Assembly: GCF_017916325.1 (NCBI RefSeq)
Contig: NC_090157.1
Coordinates: 597,501 to 661,500, forward strand
Source: Leishmania martiniquensis
Taxonomy: Eukaryota; Euglenozoa; Kinetoplastea; Trypanosomatida; Trypanosomatidae
DNA: 64,000 bases
Direction of reading: 5' to 3'
Under the pieces are notes generated by a model. It was not told where the DNA came from. It made no database searches and worked only from the letters and a program-made list of their open reading frames with translations. Positions within the stretch are counted from its first letter, which is position 1. Each line of letters begins with the position of its first letter. The position numbers were made by a program, and so were the translations under genes. Of this stretch, positions 11,238-21,356 are shown in pieces.

Positions 11238-12122
11238 CTATACCTCATCCCCCACGTTCTGCAGTGCCATGTACATAATCGATGCACAGACGGCCCCGAC
11301 CGCCTCAGAGGCCCAGTAGACCCACAGGGATGCCATCGGGGTGCACGCGGACTCACTGAAGGAGAAAAAGCACCGCACTACGATGAGAGGGGTAGCCACA
11401 GCAGGGTTGAAGACGCCACCGCTAATCGGTCCACATGTCAGGCCACCACACAGCACCGAAAAGCCAATAGCGAAGCCGTAGAAGTTGTTGTTGCGTTGCT
11501 GGCTCATCGCAACATGCAGAACAACGGAGCAAAGCACAAACGTGAAGACACTCTCGGCAAGGAAGCCGCGCAGCATCCTGTTGAAGCTCAGCCCCATACT
11601 CGGCACCGGGAATTCTCGGCCGTTGATCGTCATGCAGTAAAATGCAGCCATCACGCCTCCAGTCATCTGCGCCACCACGTACATGATAAGTCGGCGCTTG
11701 CTGAAGGCGGCGTAGCCCTCGCCGGTGGAGGTGGCCAACCACACGGAGATGGTTACCATTGGGTTCATGTGCCCACCACTGAGATAGCCAAAGGAGAAGA
11801 CCAGTGACATGAGCAGAAAGCCAATGCTGATGGGCGCCATCTCTGCATTCTGTAGGGTACTGAGAGGCACCGTCAGCACCAACAGAAACGTTCCGATGAA
11901 CTCCACCACCGCGGCGGACACGAGTGCATCAAAGCGCAGGCCTTGCAAGCAAGAAAACCTCTTGATCGAGGTGTTTGTGTTCAGCACCGGCGCAGAAGCC
12001 GCAGCTGCGCTCGTCGCGTCAGCCTCACCTGGCCGGTCCGCCACCCTAACGGCTGTCGCATGCTTCGCATTGCCGGCCGCCACCGGCGGCTCCGCTTCTG
12101 GATGGCTTTCGGCAGTGAGCAT
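11238..12122 (-). CDS. Aquaporin/aquaglyceroporin-like channel
   Basis: 294 residues with six predicted membrane helices after a ~65-residue polar, alanine-rich N-terminus. The MIP-family half-repeats are visible: EFIGTFLLVL in helix 1; the first re-entrant loop GHMNPMVTISV, with NPM instead of NPA; the second loop GGVFNPAVATPL, with a normal NPA. The residue after the second NPA, usually the selectivity-filter arginine, is valine. Family knowledge: these channels move water, glycerol or small solutes, and Leishmania AQP1 also imports trivalent antimony. This sequence is not the classical AQP1 type, and its substrate cannot be inferred because the filter is unusual. True ATG at 12122. Confidence 0.9.
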   Translation of the reverse strand: MLTAESHPEAEPPVAAGNAKHATAVRVADRPGEADATSAAAASAPVLNTNTSIKRFSCLQGLRFDALVSAAVVEFIGTFLLVLTVPLSTLQNAEMAPISIGFLLMSLVFSFGYLSGGHMNPMVTISVWLATSTGEGYAAFSKRRLIMYVVAQMTGGVMAAFYCMTINGREFPVPSMGLSFNRMLRGFLAESVFTFVLCSVVLHVAMSQQRNNNFYGFAIGFSVLCGGLTCGPISGGVFNPAVATPLIVVRCFFSFSESACTPMASLWVYWASEAVGAVCASIMYMALQNVGDEV

Positions 12123-13177
12123 CTGACTAGCCCTACAGACTTCCTATTTCCTTCACGGGTGGTCGCCTGTCGACCCCGGAACGCCGCTGCCGGGGAGAAG
12201 GTGGCAGCGAAACGGAGCGAGAGAGCGTGAAAGGGAGATGCACAGACAACCCGCCGCCGCCCCTTACCCTTTTTGCTTTTTGGATGAGTACGGACAGAGA
12301 GAGAGAGCCCAAGAGCGCAGCCCAAAGGAAGGAACAACGGAGCGGCGCGTTCGTACATGATAGGAAAAAAAAGGCGTCAGTGAGGCAGAGGGTGAGGGAA
12401 AGAGGAGCGATGAGGTGGCTGTTGGAGTGCGAGAGTATCCGCATATAGACAGGGCTGCCCGAAAGGCGAGGTGGCGAGGATGCGGGGAGGGGGGGCGAGA
12501 CAGAGAGAGAGTGCATTGTGCGCTTTGGTGGCAGCACACGTGAGGTGCGCACAGTGCAGCGATTCCGCCTTGTGAGCCCATCGTGCCTAAGGGAGTAGGG
12601 GTGAAAATAGGGCGAAAGAAGATCAGAGAGCGGCCGTAGCAGTGGACGCGCAACGACAGAGACGCCAAGCACCGATAGGAGCGCGAATGCAGCCAAGCTT
12701 ATCCCTCTGTGTGGCAAGGTGGCAGGCGGTTTCACACAGCAGGCGTACGCACGGGTACTTGTGCCCGGCGTCAGAAGAGGGGTGACCAGAGAAGACGAAA
12801 AGAAAAAAAGGGGTCCCTATGCATGTGCGCAGCACGACACACCACCTACCACCCTGAGATGGAGTGTGCGCTGTTATCGTAGTCGCTTCAGAAGCTTTCG
12901 TCATCGCACCCTTGGTTTACATCAGCATGGCACCCTCCTCCCCCGCTCCACAATCGTGGGAAGAGGGCGGGAAAGATCTAAATAAAAGGAGCACGACGAA
13001 AAAAAAAAACATCTCAGCTTCATGACACGCGCACACGCACACTCTGAGATAGAGAGAGACGGCAAGCAAAAAAAAAAGGCCGCCGAGATGAACTAAATCA
13101 TCAGTGTGCGCTACTGAGCCTGCTAAGTTCAAAGCTTGAGAGAGGTGGCACCGCAGCAAGAGAGGAGAAAAACCGAT
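12123..13177. other. Intergenic, nothing recognised
   Basis: GA-rich on the plus strand (pyrimidine-rich in the sense direction) with A-runs at 12785-12815 and 13000-13010. Probably the aquaporin leader and FKBP trailer. Confidence 0.5.
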
Positions 13178-13513
13178 CTACGCTACATCGAGAAGTGTCA
13201 CCTCGAACACAATGGTCGCGTCGGGTGGAATCAGTCCCGGAAATCCTGTGCTGCCGTAGGCAAGAGACGGCGGCATCGTCAGCTTGCTACGCTCCCCCTT
13301 GGACATTTGCACAATGCCCGCGTCCCAGCCCTTGATTACCTCACCGCACCCGACGCGAAACACAAACGGCTTCCCACGCTCCAGCGTCGAGTCGAACCTG
13401 CTTCCGTCCTCCAGATAGCCAATGTAGTCTAGCGTCACAACGCTACCAGCGCGAGGAATCGTCTTACCATCGCCCTCGATAATTTTATCCATCACCACTG
13501 CGTCTAGTGGCAT
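13178..13513 (-). CDS. FKBP12: FKBP12-type peptidyl-prolyl isomerase
   Basis: 111 residues, the normal size of a single-domain FKBP. Core motifs are present: VTLDYIGYLEDGSRFDST, KPFVFRVGCGEVIKGWDAGIVQMSKGE, the YGSTGFPGLIPPDATIVFEVTLL strand set, and the binding-pocket residues Y, F, D, V-I, W and Y in the expected order. Family knowledge: catalyses proline isomerisation, binds FK506 and rapamycin, cytosolic. No targeting extension. True ATG at 13513, with a (GT)10 run just upstream. Confidence 0.95.
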   Translation of the reverse strand: MPLDAVVMDKIIEGDGKTIPRAGSVVTLDYIGYLEDGSRFDSTLERGKPFVFRVGCGEVIKGWDAGIVQMSKGERSKLTMPPSLAYGSTGFPGLIPPDATIVFEVTLLDVA

Positions 13514-13532
13514 TGTACTTCCGTGAGTATGC

Positions 13533-13552
13533 GTGTGTGTGTGTGTGTGTGT
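13533..13552. repeat. (GT)10 microsatellite
   Basis: Ten perfect GT units directly upstream of the FKBP start codon (CA repeats in the sense strand). Confidence 0.9.
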
Positions 13553-13969
13553 GCGAGATTTGATATGTATAGAATTGTTTCACTTCGTACTAATAGGCGC
13601 CCAGATGAAAGAAGGCTAATCAATACACAAAGGAAGAGATGCCTAGGCGTGATTTCCCACTGCGTTCCCGTCTACTCATTTATTTTTGGCCCCCTTTTCA
13701 GCCCGCCGCGTTCAACAAGGGAGTGTGATTGGGGCGAATGGAGGCCACGCATCAAGTTGGAGGAGATGAGAGAGGACAGCGGAGAGACGAAGTACATCAC
13801 AACCAACGCTGGTAACCCTTGCGCCTTTCTGATTCCGCCACACGCAAGTGCAGAGCTGATGTGCCCCTGGTGCGAGGGATAGGCAGCAGGCGAGCGCTTT
13901 TGCGCTCATAAGCGCCAAAGACGAACGCTGAGGCGTCTCCTTTCATTCTTTACCGTGTCGTTTCTCTGT

Positions 13970-14950
13970 AGCAAATAGCTCGGCAAGTACGCGCGCAGGC
14001 ACGCACGCCTCACCGCCCTCCCACCCCGCTGCGAGCCCTGCGGACTCATCCGGGGCGTCCCGGATCGAGCCGTCAACCATCAAACGGGCTCTGCTTGTCC
14101 TTCCGCATCCCCTCTTCGCATTCATGCTGCGTCATCGGCGCCGGGCGGATCTGAACCGACCACACACACACCTTGATCCCAGCGGGTCGCGTCCAGGGCC
14201 GTGCTCGAGGGCGGAAACGGAGACGCCTGCCATGAGGGCAGCAGGAGGATGGTTCACGTGCATTCCCCATGCGCCCGAGGAGGCCCTTGGCCCTGTACGC
14301 GTGTCGCGCCTCCCCCCTCAGCCGCCTCAAACCGCGGCACTCCATTATGTCACTTGCCGACACCTCACACCGGCGCCTGGAGGAGTCGATGGTGCGATTT
14401 TAGAGGTGTTCCTCCGCACGTTTACGGCATCTGTGCCGCATCACTTGACCCAGTTGGATGGGGGAGGTGCGGCACCTGTCGCACAGGTGCGCTGTGGCGT
14501 CGCCTGGCACGCATACCTTCACACCGTTCTCGCTCATCGCTCGTGATCGCACCCCCCCAGATACCTTGCTTGGGGGTGATGCGCATGTGAGCTGCGGTAG
14601 GCAGTGCTCGCACTATTAGCATCTTGGAGCTTGCTTCAGAACGGGACTGTTGCCGTGGAGGGGGGGTCCGCTGTCCGCCGCTTCCACCTCTGTCAATGGC
14701 ATCGGGGGCGCATATGGAGGACTTACCCAGGCGCCCTGCCACGGGTGGGGCTTCACTGCAAGCCTGTGGCAGCAGGTTCACCCACCCACCCCTCTCTAAA
14801 GCCCGCGCGCCGTTAGCAGGCATAGGTCTGTCAAGTGCAAGGGGGCCCGTTGTGTAGTCATTCGTCTCTTCAGAGAGAGCCCGTCCGCCTCCCGTATGGG
14901 CCATACAGGGGTGGGGGCGAGGAGGTGTATGGTTTTCTAGCTGGCGAATA
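13970..14950 (-). mobile_element. Possible degenerate SIDER-like retroposon remnant
   Basis: A ~1-kb GC-rich island of non-repetitive, non-coding texture inside an otherwise simple-sequence 3' region. It has no open frame of protein-like composition. Its position in a presumed 3' untranslated region and its texture resemble the SIDER short retroposons common in Leishmania trailers. I cannot identify a signature motif by eye, so the family is a guess. Confidence 0.3.
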
Positions 14951-17900
14951 ATCGGCACAATGGGTGGCGATATGATGCACGCAACATCACGACTGCAGAG
15001 CGCTTCAGTACAGCGCCAGCCCACGCCCCCCCCCTGCCGGCATGAAAGGTTCACAAACGCTCTGGGAAAGGAGAGAAGACATAGTGGAAGGAGAGCAGCT
15101 CTACGTACGCAATGTTCACCAATATGTACGTTTCATTACCCCTCCTTGGCATCACCGCTGAGAGGCATCAGTTTGGTTGTCGTTGTTGTCCAGAAGCCGT
15201 GAGCCCGCTCGGTGCTCTGCCGCCGATCCTTTTTCGGGGGCACCTGTGCGCTCTGCCGTAGCTTAGACAAGGAGAGGAGCTTTTTTTTCTCCTCTCCTTT
15301 TTTTCAGTCCGCAAAGCGACTTGGGAAGTGCGAGGAGCGTGCGGCTGCTCAAGCACACATCCGAGACAGAAGCGTGCACTGAACGCGCTGGCTGCTTCTG
15401 CTCCTGTGCCTTTAGCTGTTCATGTTGTTTCGCGCAGACTTATCATATGCAGCTCGGAGTATTCGAAAGAGCGAATGCTGCTGGGATCAGAGAAGAGCGA
15501 GATCCAACCTCATAGGGAAAAAGAGAGAGATAAAAGGGAGTGTTTCTGGTTATTCTTTTCGTTTCTTTGGCGACACGCAAAACTGAATCCGGACACTATC
15601 GCCTGTGGTCGAGTCGAAAGCGGGCAAGGTGAAAAATCGATGAACGAGTCGTCAGCATAGAGAAACAACAAGGAAGACCTTCCTTGTTGTTTCTCTGTTT
15701 CCCATTTCGAAAAAAAAAAAGGTAATCGGAACACAAAATATGAGAGGAACAGAACGCATCACACGCTTTCACGTACTTCGGAGAGGGCAGAGGCAAAGAA
15801 ACGAAAACAAAAAAGGGGGAGGGAAAAGGAACGAGGCCGAAAAAAATGAGAGCAAACGGAAAATAATAATAAGCCAAAAAATGAAAGCAAAAGAAAAAAG
15901 GAATGAACATCCGTCAGTAAATACATGCAAACGAAAAAAAAAATAGGCTAAGAGGGAGCAATCAAATCGCTTCGATGTCAGACAGAAGGAAAGAAAAAAA
16001 AGGAAGAAGAGAGCGAAAAAAAAGGAGGATGCGGAGAGTCGAAAAGGCAAAGAGAAGGAAGGAAAACGTGAGACGTACAGCTGAAGAGGCACATGAGAGA
16101 GAGAGAAGGAGAGAACGAAGGAGGGGGGACAGTTCTGGTGTGAGAGGGGAGGGGGGAGAGTAAGAACACTTCTACAGTCGATGGCACACCGCACGCACAA
16201 GCTTCGGTAAATTGGCGTACGTGTAGATTGTCGTCGCGTTTTGCTATGTGTGTGCGTCTACGTAAGGATTGGGAAAGTATGCCACTTGGGTTGTTGATGC
16301 GGCGCACTTCGTCTCTCTCTCTCTTTGAAGAGGTGCCACAGGAGCGCAAGGAAAGCGAACCAAAGGAGCTTCACAGGAGGACAAGAACGAAGAAAGGAAG
16401 AGACACAACAACGAACACGGGAGAAGGGATAACGCATAAAGGCCCCCCTCTCTCTTTCTCTCTGGCCACTCCTTTGCTCGCGCAGAAGCCAAATCACGGC
16501 AGCAATAAACGAAGGAAGACGCGTTCCTTTTTTTTTGCTTCTCGATCTTTTGTGCGTGTGCACTGCTCTGAAGGTACGTCTTGTGACATGTGTTGGGGGG
16601 GAGGGGGGTAGGCACCCTCTTGCTCGCTGGCCATTCCGAAATGAGACAAGAAAAAAAAGAAGGTCAAGACGAAGAGAAAGAAGAAGGGGAGGGGCGGAGA
16701 AGGCGAGACGGCAAGAAAAACCGGAGTAGATAGGGAAAAGAAGGGAGACGGAGAGAGAAGCAAAAGTGATTTTTTACGTGTACATGGTAGGGTGCTTCCT
16801 TCTCTTCCTTGCAACACAAAGACACACACACACACGCAAGCTGAACTCCTTGTTTCTCTCTTTTAGTCTTGGATGATCGTGAATCCGTCGTTGCAGTGTC
16901 TAACCGTCTCACTTTCCCCCGAATCTCTATCGGGTTGGCATTCACAGACGTGCACACACCATCACATGTACTCGCGCACAGATGCACAGAGAGCTAAATG
17001 GGGGCAGAGTGGCTGATGCTTCCAGTTGCACAGAGAATACCCCCTTCCTCCTTTTTGTTCCCTCTCATGCCTTCTCTTTCTTCGTCGTCACGCTTCACGA
17101 TTTCCCGCGCTGTCTGTCATCGTGGGCATTAGTGTACTCGGCTTCTCTTCTTTTTTTCGAGGTGCCAGCTGAAACACGTGATGAGGCGAAAGAGAAGTAC
17201 ACGCCTAGGCGAGAGGGAGAGCGAGAAACCAAACAAAATTTGGCATAGGTGCCATTGCTCACTCTGCCAGAGCGCACACACGCACACAAACACAGAGGTG
17301 CTCTTCAGTATAGACAAGTGGCACGCGGCGCAAACGAGCGTCGATGGTTGCATGGATAACAGGGATATGCTGCTGTGCGTGTACGTGTACGTTGAGTTCT
17401 TTTCGAAAGCGTGTTCTCGTGCATGTTCCGAGTCTACCGCCGCTGTACTCCGACGTCTCTGAGAGTGCCGGATAGCAACGAAAAAAAAAAGAAGCACTTT
17501 TTGGCACAATACAAAGGTGAGAAAAGAGCCCAAGAAAGGAAAAATGGCGACGGAAAAAAAGAGGAACCAGTGAAACGGAAGGATGCGAAAGAAGGGGGAT
17601 AGACAAAAAAAAAAGTATCTTGAGGAGACGGGCAACGAGAAGGTGAGGGGACACCTTCACGATCCTTTCAAGGTCCAAATGTTGCATATGTGACTGTGGG
17701 CGACTGAGTGTGTGTGCGTGAGGGAAGGTCATGTCCTGGCTGTGTGTCCATTTCATAGGGGCGATGTAGAAGGCGGGGGAGATCGAGAAAGCCACCAAAA
17801 GGGGAGAGAAAGCAAGATGTTTGCACCTACGCGCAAAGAGAGACGCGCAAGCCACACAGACCTCGAGCAAGCGACAAAAGGGAAACGAAAAAAGAAAAAG

Positions 17901-18481
17901 GAGAGGAAAGAGACCGCGATATCGAAAAAAAAAAAAGAAAAATGGAAGTCCGAAGCTCGATTCAATGAGAAGATATATAAAGATGGATAAGAGATGCGTC
18001 CATGGAAAAATATCACTGATAATGCTCTAGTACGAAAAAGAAGGGGGAAAAGATGGAGAACGTTTGCTGCTGCCTTGGTGAACACAATACCCGCTCGTTA
18101 CCACGCTTTTTTGGGGGGGGGAAGTGCAGCGTCAGGAGATCACTACTGCTCACCATCTTGTTCAGTCCTTTTTTCTTTGGTCGATCTCTTTTTTCAATCT
18201 TTGCACTAAAGGTTTGCCGCTAACGTGCGTGCTGTTTTTTTTATCCCGATGAAAACGAAACGTACTTTTTCTTGAGGTGGATAAACGCTGAAGGTCGAAG
18301 CCTGCACCACGATCCCCTCCTCCAATGCGCATCGTGAAACGAGACACACATGCACGGAGGGAAGGAAATAAATGGGAAAAGAGGGCAGGTGAGTGAAGAT
18401 CCTCTCAGCTTCACAACGCACCGGAAAATACAGAGACGCACGTCTGCGCACGCAAAGCACGCACATAGTATTCCCTTGCAA

Positions 18482-19987
18482 TTACATTAGAGCGGTGTAG
18501 GGATTCAGGCGGTACGCCCCTGGACGCACAAAGTCCACACCGGGAACGCGGTAAGGCGCGAAGCTGACCGTGCTGTGGCGCCCGTAGTACTCGGCAGCCG
18601 CATCCCTCGCTGCTGGGCTCATCTCCTGGATGGACTGGTAGGGGGGAAGCGGGGTGCTCGTCGAGTGGTAGCCCGAGTCTGAGCGGCCGGAGTGGGCAGC
18701 GACAGGGTACCGCAAGCCAGTAGCATTGCGCTTTGTGCCCCCATGAATTTCCTCTTTGCCGTTCGCCTCCTTGCCCTCGGTGCTGTTCGAGGGTGCTGCA
18801 ACAAAAAACGGTGTCGATGGAATTTCCACGACAATCGTCCCGCGTGGCATGTGCTTTTGATGTGCACCCCCGTTGTACCGCATCGACACCTCCGACTGCA
18901 GCTCTTTCTCGCGGCCCGCCGGCACCAGCCACACACCCTCTACACCGTTCACCGAGTCAAAGAAGAGACGATGATGCGCATCGAGCATCCGCCTCACAGT
19001 GGCCTCGTCGTTGATTGTGGGCCACGAGCAGCCCTTGCCACGCTGCGTATGGGTGTTGCGGCGGTTCTCTACTGCAACTAGTGCGCCAGTCGAGGCGTTG
19101 AAGACATTGTTCACCAACCAACGTACCATGGGCACCGTGCCCGTGCGGCGCAGCTGGCCGAGAAAGAGGCGCTGGCCGTTTTGCGGGCGAGGCTGCTGGC
19201 ACCGGCTATTGCTGCACACAGAACCCTGTGCGTTGTAGAGGCAGCAGTGCGGGCACGACCACTGTGTCTGCTGCTGCGGGGCCAGCTCCGACTCGATCTC
19301 CATCTCGTTGCTGTCGAGATCCTCCAGGCAGGGGATGAAGATGGCCGGAAGCTTGCTCTGCGGCATGCGGGCAATCGTGACGCGCGGCAGTGACTGGCGG
19401 AAATGGAAACGACTCACGCCGCGCACCTGTATCGCTGCATTCCAGGGCAAGAAGCTGAAGATGTTCTCCCAGATGTCCTCGTTGTGGGTGAAATAAATGC
19501 TGGAGCGCTTCGGCGCAGTCAGCTGCGAAGCGAACCGTGCTGCGATGACATCCTCCTCGTCACTGTCGTCTTCCAAGTTCTCACTGACGTCAGAGCCCGC
19601 GGTAGAGGAGGAAATGCCCTCAGATATGTCCATGAAGGGGACGTGCTTGTCCGACGATGCAGACGAGTAGTACGAGGAGGAAGAGGGGTTCTCGTTGTTC
19701 ACCGACGGGCGTCCGCGGAAGTTCTGCGAATCGGCCACCAGCTCGGTGCTCAGCACGCTGTCCTGAATGTTACCCATGCCGGTGATCGTCTGAGCAGCGA
19801 GAATAAGCATCAGAAGACCGATCTCCCGGTTCAGCATGCGCTTGCTGGAGCGCTGCGTTGGCACGCAACCATGAACGCCCGCCGTCGACGTCGCCTCGGT
19901 GTCTCTGTACGGCGACCCCCCACACACTTCTTTGCCTATCGGATCCTCCAAAACGGTCGTGCTCATCTTCTTACTCTTTTGCGGCAT
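18482..19987 (-). CDS. F-box-like and RanBP2-type zinc-finger protein
   Basis: 501 residues from the ATG at 19987; upstream in-frame sequence has no ATG. Residues ~165-190 (DIWENIFSFLPWNAAIQVRGVSR) look like an F-box or F-box-like helix set. Residues ~238-262 are a RanBP2-type zinc finger: WSCPHC, ten residues, CSNSRC. After that comes an unrecognised globular segment (~270-400) and a serine/tyrosine-rich C-terminus. Residues 60-140 are acidic and serine-rich. RanBP2 fingers often bind single-stranded RNA or ubiquitin, and F-boxes recruit SCF ubiquitin ligases; an RNA-binding or ubiquitin-linked role is therefore only an inference. I know no named homologue. Confidence 0.8.
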   Translation of the reverse strand: MPQKSKKMSTTVLEDPIGKEVCGGSPYRDTEATSTAGVHGCVPTQRSSKRMLNREIGLLMLILAAQTITGMGNIQDSVLSTELVADSQNFRGRPSVNNENPSSSSYYSSASSDKHVPFMDISEGISSSTAGSDVSENLEDDSDEEDVIAARFASQLTAPKRSSIYFTHNEDIWENIFSFLPWNAAIQVRGVSRFHFRQSLPRVTIARMPQSKLPAIFIPCLEDLDSNEMEIESELAPQQQTQWSCPHCCLYNAQGSVCSNSRCQQPRPQNGQRLFLGQLRRTGTVPMVRWLVNNVFNASTGALVAVENRRNTHTQRGKGCSWPTINDEATVRRMLDAHHRLFFDSVNGVEGVWLVPAGREKELQSEVSMRYNGGAHQKHMPRGTIVVEIPSTPFFVAAPSNSTEGKEANGKEEIHGGTKRNATGLRYPVAAHSGRSDSGYHSTSTPLPPYQSIQEMSPAARDAAAEYYGRHSTVSFAPYRVPGVDFVRPGAYRLNPYTALM

Positions 19988-20666
19988 TTTACTTCGGTGG
20001 ACTGAGGCTTGGAAAGGTCGGACGAGTGAAGAGTCAAAATTGCCAGCTCTGTAGCCTTCGGCTGGATCTTGTTCTTTTTTTCTCGCCCTGCAACGGAGAA
20101 GCGGAATCAAAGAGTGTCAGGTTTGCAAGAGAAGGTGAGGCTAAGCAAACTGTTGACGCAGCGGAAAGGAAAAAGAAGGAGTCAGTGTCGTTGGATGAAC
20201 TTGCTTTTCTTTTTTCGCTTCAGATCGAGCTTGTTTGCCTCAGGCGGTAGAGAGAGGAAGGGAGGGGGGCGAAAAGAGCCGCGAGAGAAAAGCGAGATGA
20301 GCGGGTATGAGGTCGCGCACGGGAGAGCAAGAGGAAAGAGATGCCGCAGAAGGATGTTGCCGAGGAAAAATGGGCGTGAAGAATCTGCAGAATCCTCGGT
20401 TGCTTCTGAAGTTCCATAGAGCACCAGGTGCGGGAGTAACGACCTCATTGTCGAGCGCATTCCAGTCGCCCTGCTTTGGAATGCGGCAGATGCTACCTTT
20501 CATTCTCCTTCTTCGACCTGGACGGGGGCACTAAGCGCGCATTCGCCTTTTGTAGCCCTCCTCATAAACAGGGCCAGAACCCTCTTGCGCCACTACACCT
20601 ATCGCTAGACCCATGTGCCACACAGTGAGAGCTCGGCGGCGGCAGCTACCCCTATCACCTTCGGGG
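19988..20666. other. Intergenic, nothing recognised
   Basis: Leader of the zinc-finger gene and trailer of cyclophilin. T-runs and A-runs, no gene. Confidence 0.5.
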
Positions 20667-21356
20667 TCAGTACCGCGGCTGAATTAGATCGAGAACTTCC
20701 TTGCCGGGCATCGCATGCGGCGCGCGCTCGCCCCGTAGGGCCTCCTGCGTCTCTTCCGCCATGTAGCCGCCGCTTTGCCCGCAGTCAGAGATCCAGGCAC
20801 GACTCACAGGAGTCCCACAGCGCGAGCCGCACAGCTTTACCACTTGGTTGATGATCTCCCAGCCCCCCAAGACCTGCCCCACAACAACAAACTTTCGATC
20901 TAGCTGCTCATTGCGCCCAAGATTGAAGAAAAACTGGGACCCATTTTGGTTCGGCCCACTGTGCGCCATCCCGACAGTGCCGGGCAAGTGCTTCCCGGCC
21001 TTTCCCTCGAAAGACTCATCCGGGAACGGATATCCAAAGACGCTAACACTACTGCGGCCATCCTTTGTGAGAATGTCCCCGCCTTGCATAACAAACCCCG
21101 GAATGATCCGATGAAACGGGATTCCCTTATAGTACAGCGGGCACTGTGCATATCCGCGCTCGCCGGTGCACAGTGAGCGGAAGTTCTCGCTTGTTTTCGG
21201 TACAACGTCCCTAAATAGCTCCACCGACACGCGCCCAAGCGCGTCGCCTTCGGCGGTGATGTCAAAGTAGACCACCGGGTTAGCCGCAACGGGAGTGTAC
21301 GGCATGTAGAGCGCGGCGCGATTTGACTGACGCCCCACACGTGAGAAGCGCCACAT
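20667..21356 (-). CDS. Cyclophilin-type peptidyl-prolyl isomerase, possibly mitochondrial
   Basis: 229 residues from the ATG at 21356. A cyclophilin domain begins near residue 27 (NPVVYFDITAEG) with the catalytic FHRIIPGFVMQGGD, NGSQFFF and a GTP segment. The tryptophan of cyclophilin A that contacts cyclosporin (W121, in EWLDGKH) is glutamine here (EQLDRKF), so cyclosporin affinity may be low. Residues 1-20 (MWRFSRVGRQSNRAALYM) are basic, with no acidic residues, and could be a mitochondrial presequence. A second ATG at 21305 would remove it. A short C-terminal tail follows the domain. The open frame continues upstream only from a non-ATG codon, so I did not extend it. Confidence 0.9.
   Translation of the reverse strand: MWRFSRVGRQSNRAALYMPYTPVAANPVVYFDITAEGDALGRVSVELFRDVVPKTSENFRSLCTGERGYAQCPLYYKGIPFHRIIPGFVMQGGDILTKDGRSSVSVFGYPFPDESFEGKAGKHLPGTVGMAHSGPNQNGSQFFFNLGRNEQLDRKFVVVGQVLGGWEIINQVVKLCGSRCGTPVSRAWISDCGQSGGYMAEETQEALRGERAPHAMPGKEVLDLIQPRY

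Larger units (their letters stand above)
13514..18481. other. 5-kb intergenic region, low complexity
   Basis: Should comprise the FKBP leader and a long trailer of the zinc-finger gene to the right. From ~15.5 to 18.1 kb the plus strand is strongly purine-rich with many A-runs, so the transcribed strand is pyrimidine-rich. Open frames are phenylalanine/serine/leucine-rich translations of that bias. A block at ~13.97-14.95 kb has a different, more complex GC-rich texture and is listed separately as a possible retroposon remnant. Confidence 0.55.

Noticed and set aside
14422..15054. A 210-codon minus-strand frame
   Set aside because: Starts and ends in low-complexity sequence, no domain; more likely part of a non-coding repeat.
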